35,166 nucleotides of DNA. It comes from Pseudanabaena cinerea FACHB-1277. GTDB lineage: Bacteria > Cyanobacteriota > Cyanobacteriia > Pseudanabaenales > Pseudanabaenaceae. The translations under genes and the position numbers were made by a program. Below the pieces are notes generated by a model, which was given only the letters and a program-made list of their open reading frames with translations, was not told the origin of the DNA and searched no databases. This document shows positions 7,629 to 15,603 of this stretch, piece by piece (positions within the stretch are counted from its first letter, which is position 1; each line of letters starts with the position of its first letter). The stretch is from NCBI RefSeq assembly GCF_014696345.1, contig NZ_JACJPY010000045.1, positions 1-35,166 of the forward strand. The letters run 5' to 3'.

Positions 7629-8141
7629 CTAGAAAAATAGATTAATATCAGCACGACCAGTGGTTTTGAGCCAATTTTGCGCCTCAATGTAATTATTGGG
7701 TGCTAGGCGGATGGCGCGAACCCAATGCTCGGCGGCGGTGTTGAAATATTCTTCAGCTTGCTCTTCATCTTGAGCGTTTTCACCCTTATGGTGATAGATC
7801 ACGGCGACATTATTGAGGGCTTGAGGCATTCTTGGGTTGAGTTCGATCGCCTGTGAATATTGTTCTAGCGCTTTGTCATGATCGCCATTACTGGCATAGA
7901 TTAACCCCATGTTGTAAAAGATGTAGCTGCGATCGTAAGCATTTTCTTCAAGGTTAAGCGCTTCTTCATAGTTGGCTAAGGCTTCGGCATATTCGCCATC
8001 ACCTTGGGCAGACATGCCATCGCGATAGTAGGCAAAGGCCTCTTTTTCTTTCTGACTGGCAGGAAAGAGTTTCAAAATTGTGTCAGCAATAACGGTAAAG
8101 GTCTGGTCAACAAAGTTGTCATTGCGTTGCGATCTAGCCAT
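7629..8141 (-). CDS. ycf3: Photosystem I assembly protein Ycf3
   Basis: A 170-residue tetratricopeptide protein. The opening [20 protein letters not shown], and three TPR units at about residues 38-67 ([14 protein letters not shown]...), 72-105 ([20 protein letters not shown]...) and 120-152 (ending [12 protein letters not shown]), match Ycf3, including the 10-residue insert between repeats two and three ([14 protein letters not shown]). Ycf3 is a thylakoid-associated chaperone for assembling the PsaA/PsaB core. The length equals that of cyanobacterial and plastid homologues. It follows the ABC permease and a possible 37-codon ORF on the same strand. Confidence 0.95.
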   Translation of the reverse strand: MARSQRNDNFVDQTFTVIADTILKLFPASQKEKEAFAYYRDGMSAQGDGEYAEALANYEEALNLEENAYDRSYIFYNMGLIYASNGDHDKALEQYSQAIELNPRMPQALNNVAVIYHHKGENAQDEEQAEEYFNTAAEHWVRAIRLAPNNYIEAQNWLKTTGRADINLFF

Positions 8142-8173
8142 AGTTCTTTAATAAATTTGCAGTCAGTTAATAT

Positions 8174-8287
8174 CTAGCATATCAAAGGTGCGATATATTC
8201 ATGGCGGTTTTCTTGGTTTGATTGCCAAGCGAGATATTTTGCGTAGCTCATGACGAGGCGATCGGTTAAGGCAACTATGGCAATCAT
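8174..8287 (-). CDS. Possible 37-codon small protein behind the ABC permease
   Basis: Reading from ATG 8285-8287 to TAG 8174-8176 gives MIAIVALTDRLVMSYAKYLA, then WQSNQENRHEYIAPLIC. A good Shine-Dalgarno AGGAG (minus strand of 8293-8297) overlaps the permease stop codon, with five bases before the ATG. That is translational-coupling geometry and the main reason for listing it. I recognise no family. It lies between two firmly called genes on the same strand. It could be chance, since 114 bp open is not unusual. Confidence 0.35.
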   Translation of the reverse strand: MIAIVALTDRLVMSYAKYLAWQSNQENRHEYIAPLIC

Positions 8288-8295
8288 AAGATCTC

Positions 8296-9093
8296 CTAGC
8301 TAGAGGCACTGGTGTAAAATCTGAGGGCGAACTGCCAAAATTTATTTGCAGTATAAAGCAAGGCGATCGCCAAAAATATTGAGCTTAAAATCCAAACTGG
8401 TTCACTGCGTCCGAGTAAGACCTCCGCAGGCACGGTAGTTAAAAAGGCGATCGGCACAATAAATGTAAAAAAGAAACGGTAGGCGGCGGGATAAGCTGCC
8501 ATCGGATAGCGCCCTGCCTCCATTAACCCCCTCAAGACTTCTGTAACGTTGTAAATCTTGACAAACCATATACTAGTGGCTCCAAGCATAAACCAAATGC
8601 TATAGAGACTGACGCAACCACACATTAGGGGTACTAGCCCAAGGGCATAATCACTAAGTCCGACACCTAGTTTGTTGCCCGCATACAACAGAAGACCGCC
8701 GCCGAAAGTAACATTAGGAATGCCCCAAGGGGAAATCACTCTCGCAGATAGCCAAAATTGACTACTAATCGGCTTGAGCAGAACAAAGTCTAACGTGCCT
8801 TGTTGAACATGGATCACGATTTTATTGAGATTTGGCAGAAGCAAGGTACTAGAAAATCCTTCGAGGATTGTAAATATACCCAGCACCAAAATCGATTCTT
8901 CCCATTGCCAGCCAGAGAAGGTATAGCCATTGCGGTAAAACAAAAATAGCCCAAACAAACTGCCAACTAGATTGCCAATACTGCTAAGGGCGGCGATCGC
9001 AAAGTTAATACGGTATTCCAACTCGGCAGCGATCGCCGTTGACCAAAATAATTTAAGGGTTCTGAGGTATTTGGAGATGGAATTCATGGGCAT
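8296..9093 (-). CDS. ABC-2 type transporter permease (DUF990/ABC2_membrane_6 type)
   Basis: A 265-residue membrane protein with about six hydrophobic segments. The motif VQQGTLDFVLLKPISSQFWL is the hallmark of this permease family: a loop after helix two containing GxLDxxLLxPxxxxF. Such permeases usually work as pairs with a partner permease and an ATPase to move unknown substrates, possibly lipids or peptides. Neither partner is encoded here, so the transporter is split or they are elsewhere. The start could be 9093 (MPMNS) or the ATG two codons later at 9087 (MNSISKYLR); nothing in the sequence decides. A small ORF with a good ribosome-binding site starts just past its stop codon. Confidence 0.88.
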   Translation of the reverse strand: MPMNSISKYLRTLKLFWSTAIAAELEYRINFAIAALSSIGNLVGSLFGLFLFYRNGYTFSGWQWEESILVLGIFTILEGFSSTLLLPNLNKIVIHVQQGTLDFVLLKPISSQFWLSARVISPWGIPNVTFGGGLLLYAGNKLGVGLSDYALGLVPLMCGCVSLYSIWFMLGATSIWFVKIYNVTEVLRGLMEAGRYPMAAYPAAYRFFFTFIVPIAFLTTVPAEVLLGRSEPVWILSSIFLAIALLYTANKFWQFALRFYTSASS

Positions 9094-9219
9094 GGCTTAG
9101 GTTTTTACAAGAGCCGCTAAGCAGCGCTCATAAACAAACTACGAATCAAGGCTTTGGTTGAGACTGCTACAAAATATCAGTGCCAACTAAAACCTTGATA
9201 TTGACTCATAACACAGCAA

Positions 9220-9238
9220 AGCATGGCTTCGCCATGCT
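9220..9238 (-). terminator. Hairpin downstream of the RRM protein gene
   Basis: An 8-bp perfect stem (AGCATGGC 9220-9227, GCCATGCT 9231-9238) with loop TTC starts 20 bp after the RRM gene's stop codon. On the minus strand it is followed by the short T-rich CTTTGCTG, so it is a modest terminator. Confidence 0.5.
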
Positions 9239-9258
9239 CTGCCATACCTACGGTTAAT

Positions 9259-9543
9259 CTAGTAACGAGGGCCTCTGCTGTTGCGAGCGTTAGGACGCTC
9301 TTCACGGGGCTTTGCTTTATTAACACGCAGGGTTCGTCCCATCCATTCGGCTTCGTTAAGCGCTACGATTGCCGCTTCTTCTTGAGCATCATCCTCCATA
9401 TCCACAAAGGCGAAGCCCCGAACTCGACCAGTTTCTTGGTCTGTGGGCAATTGCACGCGCTTTACCGTGCCATAGTCTGAAAAGACGGCTGTTAAGTCTT
9501 CCTTAACAGCTTGATAAGACAAATTTCCAACGTAAATAGTCAC
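9259..9543 (-). CDS. RNA-binding protein with one RRM domain (cyanobacterial Rbp type)
   Basis: A 94-residue protein that is a single RNA-recognition motif. RNP2 is IYVGNL (residues 3-8) and RNP1 is RGFAFVDM (residues 43-50), with the aromatic residues that stack on RNA. The tail after the domain is short and basic, rich in Arg, Asn and Gly (KPREERPNARNSRGPRY), rather than long and glycine-rich as in the most strongly cold-induced members. Cyanobacterial Rbp proteins bind mRNA; some are cold-regulated and some help place photosystem mRNAs at thylakoids. Which subtype this is cannot be settled from sequence alone. Monocistronic, with a hairpin after the stop codon. Confidence 0.93.
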   Translation of the reverse strand: MTIYVGNLSYQAVKEDLTAVFSDYGTVKRVQLPTDQETGRVRGFAFVDMEDDAQEEAAIVALNEAEWMGRTLRVNKAKPREERPNARNSRGPRY

Positions 9544-10004
9544 AGTCAGTTCGCTCCAAAAAGAGATCGATATAATAATTTAGCTAGTCTTCGGAAAAGA
9601 CCCGCTCGATACGAGATCTCACAAATCCAACCTAAATTTCAGCTTTGGTATAAGTTTACCGTCTAGCCGTAACAATTTGCGTAGGCTGTATTACAAAGCT
9701 CTAGAAAAAACATGGTACAGCTACGCACTATTTATGTTGCATATGCCATAAATTCCTTGCTGTCAGCGCCATTGTTCGAGATTCAGGATAGATTTGTGAC
9801 GCGCCTCTTAAAATTTAGATCAAAATTTCTATCTAAAGACATAGGCAAAAGCTCTTAAGATAAAGTTCTTAGGATAATATGTATAAAATTGGAGACTCAA
9901 AAAGTTTTGGTGTCCTAATGAATTCGTCATATATAAAAATTCCCCTAGGCTACGCGCTGTAAGTTATGATCTGTTGCTACGAATAAGTTTTTTGCATAAA
10001 CATT
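9544..10004. other. 461-bp divergent spacer between the RRM gene and secD
   Basis: Both flanking genes are read outward, so their promoters and any leaders must lie here. I find no tRNA or conserved RNA. AT-rich -10-like hexamers sit at 9873-9878 (GATAAT) and 9882-9887 (TATAAA), without a convincing -35. One 48-codon ORF (ATG 9712 to TAA 9856-9858, plus strand, starting MVQLRTIYVAYAINSLLSAP) has no ribosome-binding site and no recognisable family; I do not call it a gene. Confidence 0.6.
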
Positions 10005-11501
10005 ATGGGTAAACAAAGTCGCCTGCTTGCCTTGGTTTTGGCTGTTTTAGTGGGCGCTGTGTATTTGATCATCAACGTCCCGCCTAAATTAGGGTTGGAT
10101 CTACGCGGTGGCGCACAGCTAACACTGCAAGCAAAGCTCAATCCTGAACAGGGAATTAACGAAATTACGCCAAAGTTAATGGAAACGGCTCGGTTTGTTG
10201 TGGAGCAACGGATCAATGGTTTGGGAGTATCCGAAGCAACTATTTTGTTGTCGGGTAATAATCAATTGATTGTGCAGTTGCCTGGGGTGAATGATCCTGC
10301 CCAAGCAGAGCGGGTGATCGGTACTACGGCACAGCTTGATTTTCGCAAACAAAAAAAAGGTACAGAAAGCGAGCTAAGGGCAAGGTTGCAAATTCAACAG
10401 GCGGCGACGATTCAGCGCGAGGTGCTGAAAAATGGTGGTGATGCTAAGGCGATCGCCGAAAATGAAGCCGCCTATAAAAAAAGCATCGAAGACCTTAAGG
10501 GAATCTTTGAGACTACGGGTTTCACGGGGAATATGCTGAAGGATGCGGTGGCAGCGCCCACGGGCAATGGCGGCAATGACACATGGCAAGTTGCCCTCAC
10601 CTTTGATGATAAGGGTGGTGAATTATTTGCCAAAACCACAGCCGAATTAGGCGGCACTGGTCGCGTATTAGGAATTTTTCTGGATGATAAATTAATTAGC
10701 TATCCTTCGGTGGGACCTGAATTTCAAGGCAAGGGGATCACGGGTGGACGGGCGGTAATCACGGGCAACTTCACGTTAGATACCGCCAATGAATTGGCAT
10801 TGCAATTACGCGCTGGCGCTTTACCTGTGCCTGTGGAGATTGTGGAAAATCGCACCGTGGGCGCAACCCTTGGGGCAGATAGTATTCTCAGTAGCATTTA
10901 TGCAGGGGCGGCAGGATTAGCACTGGTCTTAATCTTCATGGTGCTTTACTACCGCATTTTGGGAGTGGTTGCCGATATTGCCCTAATTACCTATGCAATT
11001 ATTACCTTCTCTCTATTTGGCTTATTGGGAGTGGTGTTGACTCTGCCAGGTATTGCAGGATTTATTTTGAGTATTGGCATGGCTGTGGATGCCAATGTGC
11101 TGATTTTTGAGCGGACGATGGAGGAGTTGAGAGCAAGCCGTACTCTTTATAAGTCAGTTGAAGCGGGATTTTATCGGGCTTGGTCAAGTATTCTCGATAG
11201 TAACGTGACCACCTTGATCTCTTGCGTGGCACTTTTTTGGCTAGGTTCAGGGTTTGTAAAAGGTTTTGCCGTTACTTTAGGCGTGGGGGTCATCACCAGT
11301 ATGTTTACCGCGATTACCCTCAGCCGATCGCTGTTACTCGCGATGATTAGCAATCCTGCTTTTCGTAAACCTGCTTACTATGGGGTAAAGTCCTTTGGCA
11401 AAATTAGTGCCGCGACCACAGAAGCGATCGCCGTCGAGCCTGACAGTAGCAATAAACCAAATGACACAACTAATGACACAACTTCGGGTGCAGTTTTATG
11501 A
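10005..11501 (+). CDS. secD: Protein translocase subunit SecD
   Basis: A 498-residue RND-fold membrane protein that, with SecF, uses the proton-motive force to help pull proteins through SecYEG. After the first helix (LLALVLAVLVGAVYLIINVP) comes the P1 motif GLDLRGGAQLTLQ. The periplasmic region spans roughly residues 60-290, followed by five C-terminal helices. The proton-path motif is GMAVDANVLIFERTMEEL, where the Asp is the conserved one. The length is normal for cyanobacteria. The stop codon overlaps the secF start (ATGA at 11498-11501), so the two are translationally coupled. Confidence 0.96.
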   Translation: MGKQSRLLALVLAVLVGAVYLIINVPPKLGLDLRGGAQLTLQAKLNPEQGINEITPKLMETARFVVEQRINGLGVSEATILLSGNNQLIVQLPGVNDPAQAERVIGTTAQLDFRKQKKGTESELRARLQIQQAATIQREVLKNGGDAKAIAENEAAYKKSIEDLKGIFETTGFTGNMLKDAVAAPTGNGGNDTWQVALTFDDKGGELFAKTTAELGGTGRVLGIFLDDKLISYPSVGPEFQGKGITGGRAVITGNFTLDTANELALQLRAGALPVPVEIVENRTVGATLGADSILSSIYAGAAGLALVLIFMVLYYRILGVVADIALITYAIITFSLFGLLGVVLTLPGIAGFILSIGMAVDANVLIFERTMEELRASRTLYKSVEAGFYRAWSSILDSNVTTLISCVALFWLGSGFVKGFAVTLGVGVITSMFTAITLSRSLLLAMISNPAFRKPAYYGVKSFGKISAATTEAIAVEPDSSNKPNDTTNDTTSGAVL

Positions 11502-12469
11502 ATGGAATCAAGTTAGATGTAATTAAAAACGCTCGTCTCTATGTTGGTATTTCCAGCGCGATCATTTTGGCGGGTATAGTTGCCATGGTGATTTCCTTTC
11601 AGCAACTAGGTTCGCCACTGCGGCTAGGCATAGACTTTACGGGTGGCTCTAGTGTGACTTTGAGTTTAGCTTGTGGTGGTGGTAATAGTTGCCAAAAAAT
11701 TGATGTGAGTATAGTGCGCCAAGCCCTGTCTAACAAAGGTTTTGGCAATAGCGTGATCCAATTGGTGGAAGGTAAGGATCTCCAAGGTGTATCGGTCAGA
11801 ACCGCAAGGCTATCGGTGGAGCAAAGAGAGGATCTCAAAAATGCGATCGCGGATGTGCTGAAACAATATGGTCAGGTCGACCCACAAAAGTCCCAAATTG
11901 ATGACGTTGGACCAGCGATCGGACAGCAGACCCTTAACAATGGCTTATTAGCGATCGCATTATCTCTGAGTGGCATTGGTATTTTCTTGGCTTTCCGTTT
12001 TCAGTTAGACTATGCCAGCTTTGCGATCGTCGCCCTGCTCCATGACATCCTCGTGACCGTTGGTGCATTCTCGATTTTAGGCTTGACTTTGGGTGTGGAA
12101 ATCGACAGTTTATTTATCGTAGCGATGCTGACAATCTGCGGTTTCTCAGTTAACGATACGGTTGTTATTTACGATCGCATCCGTGAAACTCTCAAACTAG
12201 ATGGCGGTGTCACGAAGTTTAATGATTTAGTAAATGCTGCCGTCAATCAAACTTTGGGTCGTTCAATCAATACGACTTTAACTTCCACTCTGCCTCTAGT
12301 TGCCATTTTTCTGTTTGGTGGTGCGACCCTGCGTTATTTTGCCCTTGCCTTGATTATTGGCTTCCTATCAGGATCTTATTCCAGCATCTTTAATGCTTGT
12401 ATTTTCCTTGCTTGGTGGCGCGATCGGCAGGTTTCTAAAATTAGTCAACCACCCCTTGAGGCAAACTAA
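11498..12469 (+). CDS. secF: Protein translocase subunit SecF
   Basis: A 323-residue partner of SecD. LGIDFTGGSSVTL is the SecF counterpart of the P1 motif, and GFSVNDTVVIYDRIRETL near the C-terminus is the SecF signature in transmembrane segment 4. Six membrane helices are expected. The periplasmic domain contains two cysteines close together (ACGGGNSC) that could form a disulfide, which is not a standard SecF feature. It overlaps secD by four bases. A Uma2-family gene begins 20 bp after its stop codon and may be cotranscribed. Confidence 0.96.
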   Translation: MNGIKLDVIKNARLYVGISSAIILAGIVAMVISFQQLGSPLRLGIDFTGGSSVTLSLACGGGNSCQKIDVSIVRQALSNKGFGNSVIQLVEGKDLQGVSVRTARLSVEQREDLKNAIADVLKQYGQVDPQKSQIDDVGPAIGQQTLNNGLLAIALSLSGIGIFLAFRFQLDYASFAIVALLHDILVTVGAFSILGLTLGVEIDSLFIVAMLTICGFSVNDTVVIYDRIRETLKLDGGVTKFNDLVNAAVNQTLGRSINTTLTSTLPLVAIFLFGGATLRYFALALIIGFLSGSYSSIFNACIFLAWWRDRQVSKISQPPLEAN

Positions 12470-12488
12470 GACATTTAGGGCTAAAACC

Positions 12489-13052
12489 ATGACCATAACC
12501 ACAGTTCGCAAACTCACTTTTGAAGAGTACTTAAACTATGACGATGGTACTGACAAGCGCTATGAATTTAATGATGGGGAATTGGTTGAAATGACACCGC
12601 CAATTGGCTTGCATGAAAGAATTGTTGCTTTTTTATGTTTTTGTTTAACCTTGGAGACAAAGCAAAAAGCCTATACTTACCGTGTGAGATCAAATGGCGT
12701 TGAGATCTGGACTGGCAAGCGCACCCGCCGTCCTGATGTTTGCGTATTGAGTAAACAGCAAGAGCTAGATATTTTAAGAAAAGCGGCAATTTTATTTGCA
12801 CCGCCATTGCTGGTGATTGAGGTGGTTAGCCCCGACTATCGCCATGTCGATCGCCAAGAAAAATTGCATGAATATCAAAATATGGGTATTCAGGAATATT
12901 GGATTGTGGATGCTGAGCTAGGCAAAGTTTCGATTTTCTCAATGGTACAAGGAACTTATCAAGAGGCTGTTTTTGATTTAGGACAGAAAATTATTTCACC
13001 GACATTTGTTGATATGCAGCTTACCGTTGACGACATCTTAAATGCGGATTAA
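12489..13052 (+). CDS. Uma2-family (DUF820) putative PD-(D/E)XK endonuclease
   Basis: A 187-residue protein from ATG 12489; the open frame extends upstream into secF, but MTITTVRKLTFEEYLNYDDG is the usual Uma2 start. The conserved order is: the first acidic position in RYEFNDGELVEMTPP; the catalytic Asp in RRPDVCVL; the Glu in PPLLVIEVVSPDYR; and Lys in DRQEKLHEYQNMGIQEYWIVD. These proteins are greatly expanded in cyanobacteria, have a restriction-endonuclease-like fold and mostly have no known target. Its last bases carry a 12-bp repeat that continues into the next gene. It has no toxin-antitoxin partner beside it. Confidence 0.9.
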   Translation: MTITTVRKLTFEEYLNYDDGTDKRYEFNDGELVEMTPPIGLHERIVAFLCFCLTLETKQKAYTYRVRSNGVEIWTGKRTRRPDVCVLSKQQELDILRKAAILFAPPLLVIEVVSPDYRHVDRQEKLHEYQNMGIQEYWIVDAELGKVSIFSMVQGTYQEAVFDLGQKIISPTFVDMQLTVDDILNAD

Positions 13053-13074
13053 ATGCGGATATTTAAATGCGGAT
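13038..13074 (+). repeat. Three copies of a 12-bp direct repeat at the Uma2 stop codon
   Basis: TTAAATGCGGAT occurs at 13038-13049, 13049-13060 and 13063-13074. The repeat carries both a potential stop (TAA) and start (ATG) in the order TAAATG, so copy-number change moves the end of the Uma2 frame and the start choices of the next gene. Confidence 0.85.
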
Positions 13075-13076
13075 AT

Positions 13077-13505
13077 ATGAGTCTTGATAATAGTGAGTCT
13101 ATGCCTAGCGGATCTGACAATGAGTCATTGCCAGATCCTTTACTAGATCGCCAAGTCCAAAGATTGATCGAAGTACAAACCTATTTGCGCTGGATTTTTG
13201 ATGTATTTATTTGGCTGACCGTTGGTACTGCCAGCGCTTGGGCGTTGCGATCGGATATTGAACTGTGGGTTGCCAGTTTTACATGGGCGGCAGTGCGAAT
13301 TAGCCTCACCTATAATCGCTTGCCAATGATGGGACTAGGCTTATGTGTGGCGATGACCCTAGCAACCCTAGTTTGGCAAAGCTGCATTATTTTGTTTGGA
13401 ATTAGCCCCAGTGAGCGGCGATCGCTGACTAATCAAGTAAAAAGGATTAAGGAAAAAGGAAAAAGTCATCTGCTGTGGCGATGGGTATGTGAGGAGAAGG
13501 TTTAG
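13077..13505 (+). CDS. Small two-helix membrane protein of unknown function
   Basis: A 142-residue protein from ATG 13077 (MSLDNSESMPSGSDNESLPD). An in-frame ATG at 13053 lies inside the triplicated 12-mer and would add MRIFKCGY; I prefer 13077 because the acidic, Ser-rich opening looks like a normal soluble N-terminus. Two hydrophobic stretches follow (about residues 37-54, WIFDVFIWLTVGTASAWA, and 78-107, LTYNRLPMMGLGLCVAMTLA onward), then a basic tail. I do not recognise the family. It probably shares the secDF-Uma2 transcript. Confidence 0.65.
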   Translation: MSLDNSESMPSGSDNESLPDPLLDRQVQRLIEVQTYLRWIFDVFIWLTVGTASAWALRSDIELWVASFTWAAVRISLTYNRLPMMGLGLCVAMTLATLVWQSCIILFGISPSERRSLTNQVKRIKEKGKSHLLWRWVCEEKV

Positions 13506-13522
13506 GGCTAAGGCTTGCCATT

Positions 13523-13903
13523 CTATTGCTGGAGGCGGCGTAACTCGTCCTGTAATGCTTGGACTTTGCTTTTGAGGGCATCTACATCATTGGGGCTTTT
13601 AGCGGTTGATGTGGTTGGTTCATCGTCTTCATCATCGATCGCGATCGCACGGGGTTGATCGTTGCTGCTAGGATTGGGGCTAGGGTTTTCGCCAATGGGC
13701 TTTTGAGCATTACGCACTAGGTCATCCACAAACTTCTTTGCTTCTTCTGTGGTCATTTCACCACGTTCCACCAACTCATCGGCTAACTTGCTGGCTTGGG
13801 TACGCAGTTCGCTGAGGGTCGAGCTTGCCTTTTCGCTGGCAACTGTGGCTAGACCCATGCCAAGATAAAATGCTTTCTGAACGATGCCACCAAAGGGATT
13901 CAT
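13523..13903 (-). CDS. Phasin-like / coiled-coil protein
   Basis: A 126-residue protein. I start at ATG 13901-13903 (MNPFGGIVQKAFYLGMGLAT) because the 15 residues before it look unlike coding sequence and this N-terminus is typical for the family. A short hydrophobic segment (residues 5-19) precedes an amphipathic region (ASSTLSELRTQASKLADELV) and EEAKKFVDDLV. An acidic, Ser/Pro-rich linker follows, then a C-terminal coiled coil (DVDALKSKVQALQDELRRLQ). Annotation pipelines call similar cyanobacterial proteins 'phasin family'. True phasins coat polyhydroxyalkanoate granules; no PHA gene is near, so that role is only suggested. It is convergent with the membrane-protein gene. Confidence 0.75.
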   Translation of the reverse strand: MNPFGGIVQKAFYLGMGLATVASEKASSTLSELRTQASKLADELVERGEMTTEEAKKFVDDLVRNAQKPIGENPSPNPSSNDQPRAIAIDDEDDEPTTSTAKSPNDVDALKSKVQALQDELRRLQQ

Positions 13904-14000
13904 AGTTATATTGCTATATGTGAATTGAAATTTTAGGAATAGTGGCACTTTGCACCATCATCCCTAAGCTAGTTGAAGAATATTATATCGATTATTTTGT

Positions 14001-15575
14001 ATGAAATTTCTGAACTGGCTGTCACAAGCTGCGATTTCCCATCCAGAGGCGATCGCTCTATCTTTTAAGTCAAATCTCATTGATCAAGAGATTGATCAAG
14101 GGCTTAATCAACGTGATTTAAATTGGAGCTACGCGCAGTTAGAAACATTGGCGCGGCATTGGGCTTGGCAATTACAAAAATTGGGGCTGAAAACGGGCGA
14201 TCGCTTGGGCATATTGTTAAACAATCATCCCCGTTATTTGATCTTGATCCATGCCTTAGCTAAGTGTGGTGCAATTGGCGTTTTTTTGAATACGCGCCTA
14301 ACGGATTTAGAAATAATTTGGCAATTAAGGGATAGCGGCACGGATTATCTGGTTTACGATGGGGCGACAACAATAACGGCGATCGCAGTCACTAAACAGA
14401 TTGAAAACTTAAATATTATCGATCTTTCCCATTGGTCAATCACTTCGTTAGCAACAGAATCTATTGATTTACAGACTAATTCGCAAAGTGATTTACAAAA
14501 TAATTGGCTCGACTTTGAACAGATTCAAGGAATATTCTATACGTCAGGCACAACGGGTAAGCCCAAAGCCGTTCCTTTGACCTATGGCAATCATTACCAC
14601 AGCGCGATCGCCTCGACTATGCGAATTGCCAGTTATGTCGATGATAATTGGTTAGTCTGTATGCCGATGTTTCATGTGGGGGGCTTGGCGATCGCTTGGC
14701 GTAGCGTGATCAATGGCACGAAAATCACATTATTACCCAAGTTTGATGAGCAGTTAGTATTAGACGCGATCGCTGGTGAGCAAGTGACATTAATTTCCCT
14801 AGTCCCCACCATGCTGATCAGACTACTCAAGCATCCACAATGCCAGAAGTTGCAAAAATCGCAAAAATTACGCGGAATTTTATTGGGAGGGGCATCGGCA
14901 AATGCACAATTAATTTCGCAATGTTTAGAACTAAAGCTTCCCATTATGCCCACCTATGGCATGACGGAAACCGCTTCTCAAATTACAACCCTGTTACCGA
15001 CTGAACTAAATTTCAAAATAGGATCGGCGGGTTTGCCTTTATGGGGAATCGAGATCAAAATTGTGGATCTCCAAAATATCAAACAGGAATTGCCAACGGG
15101 GGCGATCGGTCAGATTTTGGTTAGAGGTGCAAATGTGATGGCTGGTTATTTTAATAGCATGGGAAATCGTTCCTCAAATCAGGAATGGTTTTCCACAGGG
15201 GATCTGGGATATCTAGACAGCGATCGCTATCTTTATGTGGTCAACCGCCGCCATGATCTCATTGTTAGCGGTGGTGAAAATATTTACCCTAGTGAGGTAG
15301 AAGCGGTTTTATGTCAGCATCCTGCGATCGCGGAAGTATGTGTGATTGGGCTGGATGATCAAGAATGGGGGGCGATCGTTGCCGCCGCGATCGTTTTAAA
15401 GCGATCGCAGGATCATCAATTGTCCCTCCATGCTATCAGATCCTTTTGTGAAGAGCAGGGATTAAGTCGCTATAAGTTACCCAAATCAGTTTACTTTGTA
15501 GATGATTTGCCTAAGTCTGCATCTGGCAAAATCCTACGCCAAGAATTAATACGGGGCTTAAGAGATGTATGCTAG
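14001..15575 (+). CDS. menE: 2-succinylbenzoate--CoA ligase
   Basis: A 524-residue acyl-adenylating enzyme of the ANL superfamily. The P-loop is YTSGTTGKPKA (residues 180-190), and PTYGMTETASQ is the A5 motif. STGDLGYLD is the hinge motif with the ATP-ribose Asp, NRRHDLIVSGGENIYPSEVE the A8 hinge, and PKSASGKILRQ the catalytic Lys motif at the C-terminus. The overall match is to MenE, which activates o-succinylbenzoate for phylloquinone (photosystem I quinone) synthesis in cyanobacteria. No other men genes lie beside it, so the substrate call rests on overall similarity; another ANL ligase cannot be fully excluded. The restriction enzyme gene begins 28 bp downstream. Confidence 0.88.
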   Translation: MKFLNWLSQAAISHPEAIALSFKSNLIDQEIDQGLNQRDLNWSYAQLETLARHWAWQLQKLGLKTGDRLGILLNNHPRYLILIHALAKCGAIGVFLNTRLTDLEIIWQLRDSGTDYLVYDGATTITAIAVTKQIENLNIIDLSHWSITSLATESIDLQTNSQSDLQNNWLDFEQIQGIFYTSGTTGKPKAVPLTYGNHYHSAIASTMRIASYVDDNWLVCMPMFHVGGLAIAWRSVINGTKITLLPKFDEQLVLDAIAGEQVTLISLVPTMLIRLLKHPQCQKLQKSQKLRGILLGGASANAQLISQCLELKLPIMPTYGMTETASQITTLLPTELNFKIGSAGLPLWGIEIKIVDLQNIKQELPTGAIGQILVRGANVMAGYFNSMGNRSSNQEWFSTGDLGYLDSDRYLYVVNRRHDLIVSGGENIYPSEVEAVLCQHPAIAEVCVIGLDDQEWGAIVAAAIVLKRSQDHQLSLHAIRSFCEEQGLSRYKLPKSVYFVDDLPKSASGKILRQELIRGLRDVC

Positions 15576-15603
15576 TATTTGCTAAAAATATACAGAAGCT
15601 AAA

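Noticed and set aside
9712-9858. 48-codon ORF in the secD upstream spacer
   Set aside because: No ribosome-binding site, no family, and chance is sufficient in an AT-rich 461-bp spacer.
12357-12488. 44-residue N-terminal extension of the Uma2 protein
   Set aside because: It overlaps secF in another frame and precedes the normal family start at 12489.
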